14,030 bases of DNA, from NCBI GenBank assembly GCA_002439285.1, contig DJTQ01000235.1, forward strand, positions 1 to 14,030, given 5' to 3'. Every line of letters starts with the position of its first letter. The first letter of the stretch is position 1. The position numbers and the translations under genes are program-made. Positions 1-6,284 of this stretch are shown here, piece after piece. The notes beneath the pieces were generated by a model. It worked only from the letters and a program-made list of their open reading frames with translations, did no database searches and was not told where the DNA came from. The stretch comes from Paenibacillaceae bacterium UBA6304 (GTDB lineage Bacteria > Bacillota > Bacilli > Paenibacillales > Paenibacillaceae).

Positions 1-250
1 CATCCAGTTCCGCCGTCAGATTTTGAAAAGAGGTCACGATTTGTTGGGCCTGTGCGACGATCAACTGCCCGGCATCGGTCAATTCGATTCTTTTGCCTAC
101 CCGGTCGAACAGGACAACGCCGAGTTCCTCCTCCATCCCTTTAATCGTCTTGCTGATTGTCGGCTGCGTAATGAAGAGGGCCCCGGCTGCTTTCGTAAAG
201 CTCTTCTGGCGCGCGACCTCGATTAAATACTGCATCTGCCGGATATCCAT
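1..250 (-). CDS. LysR-family transcriptional regulator, N-terminal part (cut by window edge)
   Basis: Reading the minus strand from ATG at 250 gives MDIRQMQYLIEVARQKSF, followed by TKAAGALFITQPTISKTI and LGVVLFDRVGKRIELTDAG. This is the classic LysR winged helix-turn-helix, with the recognition helix around residues 28-45. A purine-rich ribosome site (AAGAAGGGA) lies just upstream of the ATG. Only about 83 codons are visible; the effector-binding domain lies left of the window. The gene is divergent from cidA and shares a 155-bp intergenic region with it. In Staphylococcus (cidR) and Bacillus subtilis (ywbI) a LysR gene has the same divergent position next to cidA/cidB-type genes, so a CidR-like role is likely from context. 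The family assignment is firm. The specific regulator identity is an inference from synteny, and the ligand cannot be read from this fragment. Confidence 0.93.
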   Translation of the reverse strand, partial: MDIRQMQYLIEVARQKSFTKAAGALFITQPTISKTIKGMEEELGVVLFDRVGKRIELTDAGQLIVAQAQQIVTSFQNLTAELD

Positions 251-405
251 AATTCGTGTGTCCCTTCTTTCTCGACTATCCATCTTAAATGTCTTCCATA
301 GACAAATGGAATGCATCTCATTCAGTATATTCATTTTACCCATGAAAGCAATTGATGTAATATTTTCAGTATCAAATATAAGATTTGCAGAAAGGAGCCC
401 TCGAT
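251..405. promoter_or_regulatory. Divergent LysR/cidA control region with TTGAT-N14-ATCAA inverted repeat
   Basis: This short region lies between the regulator start and cidA. It contains an inverted repeat, TTGAT (352-356) and ATCAA (371-375), separated by 14 bases. LysR regulators usually bind dyads of this kind near the promoter they activate. A weak promoter reading for cidA overlaps it: TTGATG (352-357) and TATAAG (377-382) with a 19-base spacer, slightly long, as expected for an activator-dependent promoter. The dyad is seen directly; its role is inferred. Confidence 0.4.
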
Positions 406-786
406 ATGGGAATCATGAAAACAATCGGAAAAATCGTGTTCCAGGTAGCAATCCTGATCCTGATCTCGATAGCAATGAACTTCCTGGCGGAGTGGCTTCA
501 TCTGCCGATACCGGGTTCAATTCTGGGCATTATCGTCCTGTTCGCTTTACTAAAAATGAACGTTATCAAACTGTCGTGGATCGAACAAGGAGCAAACTGG
601 CTGCTTGCGGAGCTGCTGCTGTTCTTCATTCCTGCTGCGGTAGGTGTTATGAAATACATTCCGTTATTGGAGCATGACGGGGTACGGATTCTGATTGTCG
701 TCATCTCCAGCACGGTAATCGTTATGGTCAGTTCGGGTCTGATCGCCTCAAAAATCACCAAGAGAAGGGAGCGCAAGCTGTCATGA
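406..786 (+). CDS. cidA: CidA/LrgA-family holin-like membrane protein
   Basis: A 126-residue protein, the usual size for CidA/LrgA. Its family features are PGSILGIIVLFALL (about residues 37-50) and ELLLFFIPAAVGVMKY (about 69-84), with four hydrophobic segments and a basic tail (KITKRRERK). I chose ATG 406 (MGIMKTIGK) because AAAGGAG at 391-397 sits 8 bases before it; an upstream ATG at 385 lacks such a site. The stop overlaps the start of cidB (ATGA at 783-786), so the two should be translated together. CidA/LrgA proteins are small integral membrane proteins linked to cell death and lysis control, and in some bacteria to pyruvate or acetate-related transport. The divergent LysR gene favours the cid type over lrg, which is normally controlled by a two-component system. 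The family call is firm; the exact substrate or role is not shown by sequence. Confidence 0.93.
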   Translation: MGIMKTIGKIVFQVAILILISIAMNFLAEWLHLPIPGSILGIIVLFALLKMNVIKLSWIEQGANWLLAELLLFFIPAAVGVMKYIPLLEHDGVRILIVVISSTVIVMVSSGLIASKITKRRERKLS

Positions 787-1466
787 TTCCAGGTTTGATC
801 TGTCTGGTCGTCACTCTCGTTATTTATGGATTATCCAAACAAATATACCGCATCCGGCCGCGGGTCTATTTATCGCCTCTACTAATCACACCGCTTGTGC
901 TCATTATTGGATTAATCTGGATCGAAGTTCCTTACGAAACTTACGAGGGCGGTGGAAAGTGGCTCAGTGCTTTGCTGCAGCCGGCCACCATCGCGTTTGC
1001 GGTACCTCTTTACAAGTATTATGATGTGCTAAAAAAACATGCGGTGGAAATTCTCGTCAGCGTCCTCACCGGCTCTGTCATAGCGATGATCTCCTCCGCG
1101 ATCCTGGCGGAGTGGATGCATCTGGATACCCAGCTCGTCAGCAGCTTGATCCCCCGTTCCGTTACGACCCCGATCGCCATGAGCGTATCTCAGGTCATCG
1201 GCGGGGTGCCGAATATCACCGCAGTTTTTGTTATTCTGACCGGCCTTCTGGGTGCGATGCTCGGACCGATGGTCATGAAGCTGTTCCGCATCGAAGGCGA
1301 GGTTGCCCGCGGCGTCCTGTTCGGAACAAGCGCGCACGGCACGGGGACCTCCAAAGCGTTCGAACTCAGTTCTTTGACAGGTACCATCTCCAGCATTTCG
1401 ATGATTCTGGCCGCCCTGTTTACACTGGGCGTGGCACCGATGCTGATTTCATTGCTGATTCGTTAA
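783..1466 (+). CDS. cidB: CidB/LrgB-family membrane protein
   Basis: A 227-residue, very hydrophobic protein of normal length for the LrgB/CidB family, with many membrane segments. The conserved C-terminal region includes SLIPRSVTTPIAMSVS, GGVPNITAVFVILTGLLGAM and ARGVLFGTSAHGTGTSKAFE, all characteristic of the family. The start ATG overlaps the cidA stop, and AAGGGAG lies about 12 bases upstream inside cidA. CidB acts with CidA at the membrane. A strong terminator at 1531-1561 ends the operon. The last 76 or so codons, from LTGLLGAM onward (DNA from about 1237), are duplicated at 3103-3332 next to a toxin remnant. This copy is full length, so it is the functional one. Confidence 0.93.
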   Translation: MIPGLICLVVTLVIYGLSKQIYRIRPRVYLSPLLITPLVLIIGLIWIEVPYETYEGGGKWLSALLQPATIAFAVPLYKYYDVLKKHAVEILVSVLTGSVIAMISSAILAEWMHLDTQLVSSLIPRSVTTPIAMSVSQVIGGVPNITAVFVILTGLLGAMLGPMVMKLFRIEGEVARGVLFGTSAHGTGTSKAFELSSLTGTISSISMILAALFTLGVAPMLISLLIR

Positions 1467-1530
1467 TTGGAAATTGGAAGTACCTTAACTATTGTTTCCT
1501 CCTAATTTTCACATATAGATTTCTCTCATG

Positions 1531-1561
1531 GACCCTGCCGATTGGCGGGGTCATTTTTTTT
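1531..1561 (+). terminator. cidAB terminator
   Basis: GACCCTGCC (1531-1539) and GGCGGGGTC (1544-1552) form a 9-bp stem with one G-U pair and a GATT loop. An A and eight T residues follow. It lies 65 bases past the cidB stop. The same element is duplicated at 3403-3426. Confidence 0.9.
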
Positions 1562-1605
1562 GAGGTACAGGATTATCGGGAATTTTCCTAAAACGAAACT
1601 AAACA

Positions 1606-1647
1606 AAAAGGTCGATCATGGTGATATATGACCATGATCGACCTTTT
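1606..1647 (-). terminator. Terminator of the orphan immunity gene, 17-bp perfect hairpin
   Basis: AAAAGGTCGATCATGGT (1606-1622) and ACCATGATCGACCTTTT (1631-1647) are exact inverted repeats around an 8-base loop. On the minus strand the hairpin ends in a run of five T, placing it as the terminator of the immunity gene that ends at 1688. It may work in both directions, since the plus strand also ends in TTTT. A diverged copy with compensatory changes sits at 3455-3496. Confidence 0.85.
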
Positions 1648-1687
1648 CAACTTAACGCAATAGCGTTATTTATTTCAAAACTTAAAA

Positions 1688-2191
1688 TTATATTTCATCC
1701 ATTTCATCTAATTCCTCATGTGTTAATCCTCTAACAAGACCACCTCTAGGAAAATCATAGCAATTGCGAAACCACGCATATTTCCCGCAAAGCAGTTCAT
1801 TTTGGTGATAGCTTATTCTCCCTCCCCTTTCATACAACATAATTATAGGATCATATAAGTCATTAAAATCTATAGCAATTTTATCTTTCGAACTAGTAAG
1901 ATATGACCATTCTAAATAACTCATACAAAGGTTCCTTGTAGTCCACCCGTACTTTAAGAGATTCAAACTGTCCACAATACCTTCAATATCTATTGGAATC
2001 TCGGCGTTTATTACCTCAGCCGCACTAAAAACTGCTAAGCGTAATTTATTTTCAGGAGCATATATATCCCTGAATTTATTGCCTCTTCTAATGAATTCTG
2101 ATACCAGTAATTCAAACGACGGTTGGCTGTCCTGTACATTTTCCCAATTAATATCTTCTATTCGCTGGATAGCTTTATTAAACTCTGCCAT
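1688..2191 (-). CDS. Orphan polymorphic-toxin immunity protein, paralogue of the protein at 3664-4149
   Basis: A 167-residue, acidic, soluble protein with no signal peptide or membrane segment. ATG 2191 is preceded by GAGGT (2198-2202) at six bases' distance. I do not recognise a named family, but it is clearly related to the immunity protein of the upstream module. Both begin with an A-[IV]-QRI-x2-INW motif, both have an F-[IL]-RR motif near residue 33, and both carry a Y-[DE]-P-[IL]-I ... E-[KR]-GG block followed by a H-x-EL-like segment. The gene follows a toxin remnant by 19 bases; the intact module has an 18-base gap. The base composition is visibly richer in A and T than cidAB, which suggests acquisition by transfer. 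The matching toxin domain has been lost, so this is best seen as an orphan immunity gene that may still protect against a toxin made by relatives. The immunity role is inferred from context. Confidence 0.75.
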   Translation of the reverse strand: MAEFNKAIQRIEDINWENVQDSQPSFELLVSEFIRRGNKFRDIYAPENKLRLAVFSAAEVINAEIPIDIEGIVDSLNLLKYGWTTRNLCMSYLEWSYLTSSKDKIAIDFNDLYDPIIMLYERGGRISYHQNELLCGKYAWFRNCYDFPRGGLVRGLTHEELDEMDEI

Positions 2192-2210
2192 ATTATTACC
2201 TCATTTCAAG

Positions 2211-3101
2211 TCAAGGAGTTCTTATATCAGGAATGAAATCTGGGAAATCTCCTGGGGGATCCGATGGTTCTCCGGTAGATCTACGTCGACCTTAGGCATG
2301 ATCAAGCTTACCTTCTTGACGGCTTGGCCGGCGACTCCTCCTCCAATAAGACTCGAGGCGACTACATAGGCTGCTTCTCCCGACATCTCACCGATCCGTT
2401 CCCATCGCTGGCTCGGTTCAAGATCTTTCAGTTCGTTATATAGTTCCTTGCCCGCGTTCCATTGGTTATTGGCCGCCTGTTTGACATAACCGAGAGGATT
2501 ATCTATAAACTTCCCAGCTTCTTCTTTTACATTTACATAGATCTGTTTGATTCCTTGCAAGGCAGCTTTTGTACTATCGATCGGATTCGAAACAATCTCC
2601 ACAACTTGATCGGTGGTTTGATTAATGCTGTTATCCAGACCGATATAAAATCCTCGACCGAAGGCTATTTGTTCATACCCATCCGTCAAATGCTCTTTAT
2701 AAGCCTGTTGCTCCGCCTTTAACCGGGTCGTCGTCTCCTCCAGACGCCTGTAGGCCTCCGACCGATCCTGATATTCCAGATATTCGAAGGTTTCAGGGTC
2801 ATAGCCTTTAGCTAGGGCAAACTCCATGAATAGAGGAACATGCTCCATTGTTAAATCCTTATAAATTACTTCTCCCGCAAAAAGCGTATATCCTTCTTCA
2901 TCCTCATATTGCTGGAGCAGCATGGCTAAATTGGTCTCATTGACGATTGGCTCCACCGTAAAATCTTCCTCAAGGGTCCCGGCTACCAATTTGACTTGTG
3001 TGACGGCCGGGCTGTAGAACGAACTTCAGGTTCAGGATAGTCATGCTGCAGGCCTTCATTTCATCCGACAGTCCCTTAATGTGATCGGGGTCTACCTTTT
3101 T
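2211..3101 (-). pseudogene. Decayed toxin gene remnant, lacking its C-terminal toxin domain
   Basis: Bases 2260-3010 match 4761-5511 of the upstream toxin without any length change (constant offset of 2501) and with few substitutions. Beyond 3010 the match continues only after two deletions relative to that copy: 202 bases (5512-5713) and 66 bases (5751-5816, between TGCT repeats). It breaks off near 3101, where it joins a cidB fragment. At the other end, the shared part stops after ENHR. The last bases then read, in a different frame, PGDFPDFIPDIRTP and a TGA at 2211-2213. That looks like the tail of a former toxin domain whose body was deleted. The longest open frame (2222-2989) would need a TTG start without a ribosome site. 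I therefore call it a pseudogene. It is useful as a reference, because it keeps GAA where the upstream copy has TAA. Confidence 0.88.
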
Positions 3102-3102
3102 T

Positions 3103-3332
3103 TGACCGGCCTTTTGGGCGCGATGCTCGGACCGATGGTCATGAAGCTGTTCCGCATCGAAGGCGAAGTTACCCGCGGCGTCCTGTTCGGAACAAGCGCG
3201 CACGGCACGGGTACCTCCAAAGCGTTCAAACTCAGTTCTTTGACAGGTACCATCTCCAGCATTTCGATGATTCTGGCCGCCCTGTTTACGCTGGGCGTGG
3301 CGCCAATGCTGGTTTCGTTGCTGATTCGTTAA
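3103..3332 (+). pseudogene. Duplicated cidB 3' fragment
   Basis: From TTGACCGGCC onward this stretch repeats the end of cidB (1237-1466), encoding LTGLLGAMLGPMVMKLFR through SLLIR and the stop. There are a few substitutions, for example GEVTRG for GEVARG and AFKL for AFEL. No start codon, ribosome site or promoter belongs to it. Its left end is fused to the antisense of the toxin remnant's 5' end, so an apparent open frame from 3081 is an artefact of the junction. It marks one endpoint of the tandem duplication. Confidence 0.93.
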
Positions 3333-3402
3333 TTGGAAGCTATCTAAGTTTCCTCTAATTATTGTTCCTCCTAATTTTCACATATAAATTTCTCTTATGG
3401 AC

Positions 3403-3426
3403 CCTGCCGGTTGGCGGGGTCATTTT
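3403..3426 (+). terminator. Duplicated copy of the cidAB terminator
   Basis: GACCCTGCC, a GGTT loop and GGCGGGGTC, followed by A and six T, repeat the element at 1531-1561 with one loop change. It lies the same way after the cidB fragment. With no promoter for the fragment, its present use, if any, would be to stop plus-strand transcription crossing the island. Confidence 0.8.
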
Positions 3427-3454
3427 TTGGGGGTTTTTGCTGAAGCCAACAAAA

Positions 3455-3496
3455 AACAGATCGATCATGGTGGTATCTAACCATAATTGATCTGTT
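3455..3496 (-). terminator. Terminator of the intact-module immunity gene
   Basis: AACAGATCGATCATGGT (3455-3471) pairs with ACCATAATTGATCTGTT (3480-3496) around an 8-base loop, followed on the minus strand by six T. It is a paralogue of the hairpin at 1606-1647. Compared with that copy, two stem pairs have changed on both sides (A-T to C-G and G-C to A-T), one has become G-U, and one is a mismatch. This supports a conserved RNA structure. Confidence 0.8.
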
Positions 3497-3663
3497 TGAT
3501 GTAATGCAATATTGATATTTAGGTAATACAATTAAAGCTTTAATGAGCGCACAAAAATATTAGAAAGCCTTAATACGGGTATTACATGGGTTATGGGTTA
3601 ATGATTGATGATGGTGCCATTGGCCTTGGGTTGCCCTCCAAAGGGTCACTTACCGCTAAAACT

Positions 3664-4149
3664 TCACAATTCATTAATATCAATTGCTTCTTTTTTTAAA
3701 AACCTTTCATACCATCCCTGCAAGGGGAAGTTTGCAACTTGAGCTATATCTAATTCAAGATGTCTAAGAATAAACAGCCCTCCCTTTTCAATAATTTTGA
3801 TTAATGGTTCGTATACACTAAAATAAATAAATGCGTCTGGATTTTTGTCTGCATACTTTGCTAATTGTAAATAATACCCGAATATTTTCCCAACGAACAT
3901 ATTCTCACTTAAAAATTTTGTTGCTTCTGAATTACAATAGTCCGAAATATTTACTTCTTCTGAGTCACCTAATAGGTTTGCTATATTTGCATATAGAGGA
4001 GGTACTGGCTTTATTGATTGCTCTTTAAAGAATTGAGCTAATCTTCTCAAAAATTCATAACCTAAATGTGTATCTGTTTTAGATGGATTTGAACCTACTA
4101 TATCCCAGTTTATGGTATTTATCCTTTGCACAGCATTATCCAAATACAT
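3664..4149 (-). CDS. Immunity protein of the upstream toxin module
   Basis: A 161-residue soluble protein. I start it at ATG 4149 (MYLDNAVQRI). GAGGTG (4156-4161) stands six bases upstream; an alternative GTG at 4158 lies inside that ribosome site. It has no signal peptide or clear membrane helix. It shares with the protein at 1688-2191 the start motif AVQRI-x2-INW, the FLRR motif and a YEPLIKIIEKGG block followed by RHLEL; the remainder is divergent. The gene begins 18 bases after the toxin stop and is co-directional with it, the standard order of toxin then immunity. Its base composition is AT-rich like the toxin's C-terminal domain, so the two probably moved together. The family is not one I can name. 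The cognate role follows from position and from pairing with a toxin whose C-terminal domain differs between modules. Confidence 0.78.
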   Translation of the reverse strand: MYLDNAVQRINTINWDIVGSNPSKTDTHLGYEFLRRLAQFFKEQSIKPVPPLYANIANLLGDSEEVNISDYCNSEATKFLSENMFVGKIFGYYLQLAKYADKNPDAFIYFSVYEPLIKIIEKGGLFILRHLELDIAQVANFPLQGWYERFLKKEAIDINEL

Positions 4150-4167
4150 TTTTCTCACCTCAAACTT

Positions 4168-5877
4168 TTAATAGTCAATGTCTTCATCCATATGTTTAAT
4201 GAAATCTGAACCTGAATCATAGCCTGGAAATGGATCAATCGGGTTTGGTGCTGTAAGATTAGCTTTATCATGTGCATTTTTCGAAGGATTAATATCGTAT
4301 ACTTCTGACACTGGATTCCATGAAGATTGATCCCTTAAAGGCATACCTCCGTTCATTAATTCCTGTTCTGTAGTCTCATGATCTGCTAATTTTTTAAACC
4401 ACTCCTTTTCCTTATCTTTAAGTTCACCCTTTTGAGCCTTCTGCCAAGCATATGCGATCTCTGGGTCTGCCTGAAAATATAACTTTTCGTATGGTTTTCC
4501 ACCTATAGATATCTTTTTTAGTTCTAAGAACAGATGCTTTTTCATATTCAGTACTTGTTCTTCTGTCAATCCTGTATTTTTTGCTACAGTTCCAATATCC
4601 TCTAAACCCAATTTTCTAATCTCAATATATTTCCTCTCTAAGAATGCTTGAAATCCATCCTCAGGTACTATAATATACTTTTTCATTTCTTGAGGGTCTA
4701 TTATAAAGTCACCATCCCCCGTCCCCTCAGAACGCTCTCGTTCCTCCAAATCCCTATTGTTCCGATGGTTCTCCGGTAGATCTACGTCGACCTTAGGCAT
4801 GATCAAGCTTACCTTCTTGACGGCTTGGCCTGCGACTCCTCCTCCAATAAGACTCGAGGCGACTACATAGGCTGCTTCTCCCGACATCTCACCGATCCGT
4901 TCCCATCGCTGGCTCGGTTCAAGATCTTTCAGTTCGTTATATAGTTCCTTGCCCGCGTTCCACTGGTTATTGGCCGCCTGTTTGACATAACCGAGAGGAT
5001 TATCTATAAACTTCCCGGCTTATTCTTTTACATTTACATAGATCTGTTTGATTCCTTGCAAGGCAGCTTTTGTACTATCGATCGGATTCGAAACAATCTC
5101 CACAACTTGATCAGTGGTTTGATTAATGCTGTTATCCAGACCGATAAAAAATCCACGACCGAATGCTATATGTTCATACCCATCCGTCAGATGTTCTTTG
5201 TAAGTCTGTTGCTCTGCCTTCAACCGGGTCGTCGTATCCTCCAAACGCCTGTAGGCTTCCGAACGATGCCGATATTTCAGATATTCGAAGGTTTCGGGGT
5301 CATAGCCTTTAGCTAGGGCAAACTCCATGAATAGAGGAACATGTTCCATTGTTAAATCCTTATAAATTACTTCTCCCGCAAAAAGTGTATATCCTTCTTC
5401 ATCCTCATATTGCTGGAGCAGCATGGCTAAATTGGTCTCGTTGACGATTGGCTCCACCGTAAAATCTTCCTCAAGGGTCCCGGCTGCCAATTTGACTTGT
5501 GTGACGGCCGGTCCCTTACCTCCTGTCAACCTGGCCACACTCTCCATCTGAGAGGTCATGGACAAAGCGTCATGAATCTTTTGTTCGGTTTCCTTCTCTA
5601 TCCTTACATAGTCTTGGGCCACGCGCGCCAACGTATATGCTTTACTCCCCAACTTGTCATCGATCGACCGGGCCAAGTCTCGAATTTCCCGAATCAATCG
5701 CTCGGTTTCATACGCTGTAGAACGAACTTCAGGTTCAGGATAGTCATGCTTGATATCGGTGATCATGTCAACAAGTTCTTTCGTCAATCCCGTTACTCCG
5801 TCACCCAACCTCTGCTGCAGGCGCTTCATGTCATCCGACAATCCCTTAATACGATCGGGGTCTACCTTTTGCTCCAC
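4168..5877 (-). pseudogene. Polymorphic toxin gene, 569 codons, interrupted by an in-frame TAA
   Basis: The frame runs from GTG 5877 (VEQKVDPDR), with AGGAGG at 5887-5892 nine bases upstream, to TAA at 4168-4170. The only break is TAA at 5020-5022, codon 286; the sister copy has GAA there (2519-2521). Residues 1-110 are helical and charged, like N-terminal domains of type VII-secreted toxins, though I do not see a definite LXG motif. Residues about 115-330 are a conserved middle region. Residues 331-355 are a glycine-rich hydrophobic patch (ASSLIGGGVAGQAVKK) typical of the linker before toxin domains. From residue 373 on, the sequence is AT-rich and unique. It includes DIGTVAKNTGLTEEQV (about 427-442), an HETTE motif at 500-504 and AHDKAN near 535-540. 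The last part could be a metal-dependent domain, but its activity is unknown. As written, only a 285-residue N-terminal product is made; a sequencing error is the alternative. Confidence 0.85.
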
Positions 5878-5914
5878 ACAATCCTGCCTCCTAACTAAAA
5901 CCTTTAGATAAAAA

Positions 5915-5981
5915 GAACCCTTCATTACAACTTGCTTTGTCTGTGGACAGGGAGATAAGACAAAGAAGTCATGAAGGGTTC
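5915..5981 (-). terminator. Leader hairpin with T-run before the toxin start (possible attenuator)
   Basis: On the minus strand GAACCCTTCAT (5981-5971) pairs with ATGAAGGGTTC (5925-5915). The inner parts ACTT and CTTTGTCT pair with AGACAAAG and AAGT, leaving a 15-base loop (5943-5957). TTTTT follows directly at 5914-5910. This is a strong intrinsic terminator located 38 bases before the toxin GTG and downstream of its likely promoter. It would stop most transcripts unless read-through is promoted. The ATG at 5925 is part of the hairpin arm and should not be taken as the toxin start. Confidence 0.75.
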
Positions 5982-6069
5982 ACTGATATTTAGATATAAT
6001 TAGTGCTGCTGGCCAGGTTATACGAACAATATGTAAATTTAAATTTCCATATAAGTTGTTATATAAGGA

Positions 6070-6098
6070 ATTCTACTAAATAAAACCATTTAGTACAA
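6070..6098 (-). promoter_or_regulatory. Toxin promoter with palindromic operator
   Basis: On the minus strand TTGTAC (6098-6093) and TAGAAT (6075-6070) are spaced by 17 bases. The -10 box is good and the -35 box is weak. The perfect inverted repeat TACTAAAT, six bases, ATTTAGTA (6074-6095) fills the spacer and overlaps both boxes, where a bound repressor would block polymerase. The implied leader is about 185 bases and includes the hairpin at 5915-5981. The repeat is seen directly; promoter and operator function are inferred. Confidence 0.5.
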
Positions 6099-6181
6099 TT
6101 CGCACATTTCAAATCACAATCAAATTTAACGGTAACTTTCCGATTCAAATCAACGTTAATATTTTGTCGGCTCAAATTAAT

Positions 6182-6217
6182 GAGGCTGCCTTCCACCCGG
6201 AGGAACAGCCTCTTTTT
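6182..6217 (+). terminator. Plus-strand hairpin terminator upstream of the MBOAT gene
   Basis: GAGGCTG (6182-6188) pairs with CAGCCTC (6206-6212), with possible inner pairs, followed by TTTTT. No plus-strand gene ends just before it, so it either insulates the MBOAT promoter from transcription coming across the toxin island or is left over from a lost gene. Confidence 0.65.
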
Positions 6218-6255
6218 CGAGTCTATCGCGGATTAACTTGATCGCTATTTTTGCA

Positions 6256-6284
6256 TTGTCGAATATTGCCATCTGAGTTATGAT
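6256..6284 (+). promoter_or_regulatory. Candidate sigma-A promoter of the MBOAT/SGNH operon
   Basis: TTGTCG (6256-6261) and TATGAT (6279-6284) are separated by 17 bases, matching the -35 and -10 consensus at four and five of six positions. Transcription would start near 6291, which argues against the ATG at 6293 as the translation start and for TTG 6335. Confidence 0.5.

Larger units (their letters stand above)
3333..3663. other. Intergenic stretch, duplicated terminator region plus unique segment
   Basis: Up to about 3535 this matches 1467-1680 (downstream of cidB), with small insertions and more divergence than in the coding part. It includes copies of both terminators. The next 125 or so bases, up to the immunity stop at 3664, have no counterpart in the other module. 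On the minus strand a 27-codon frame from ATG 3674 to TAA 3591 overlaps the immunity gene end and contains VSDPLEGNPRPMAPSS, but it has no ribosome site. I see no convincing gene here. Confidence 0.6.

Noticed and set aside
1029..1337. Minus-strand open frame (102 codons) antisense to cidB, repeated at 2970-3203
   Set aside because: Both are shadows of the cidB sequence and its duplicate; the similarity between them only reflects the duplicated DNA. No ribosome site was seen.
1606..1647. Attachment site or insertion-sequence end
   Set aside because: The perfect repeat has a T-run and a terminator position. No transposase, integrase or target-site duplication was seen in the island.
3081..3332. 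Apparent small membrane protein of 83 codons
   Set aside because: It is a fusion frame across the duplication junction, made of antisense toxin sequence and the cidB end, with no ribosome site or promoter.
5878..5925. ATG at 5925 as the toxin start
   Set aside because: This ATG lies in the arm of the leader hairpin and has no ribosome site. GTG 5877 has AGGAGG nine bases upstream and begins the family-like sequence.
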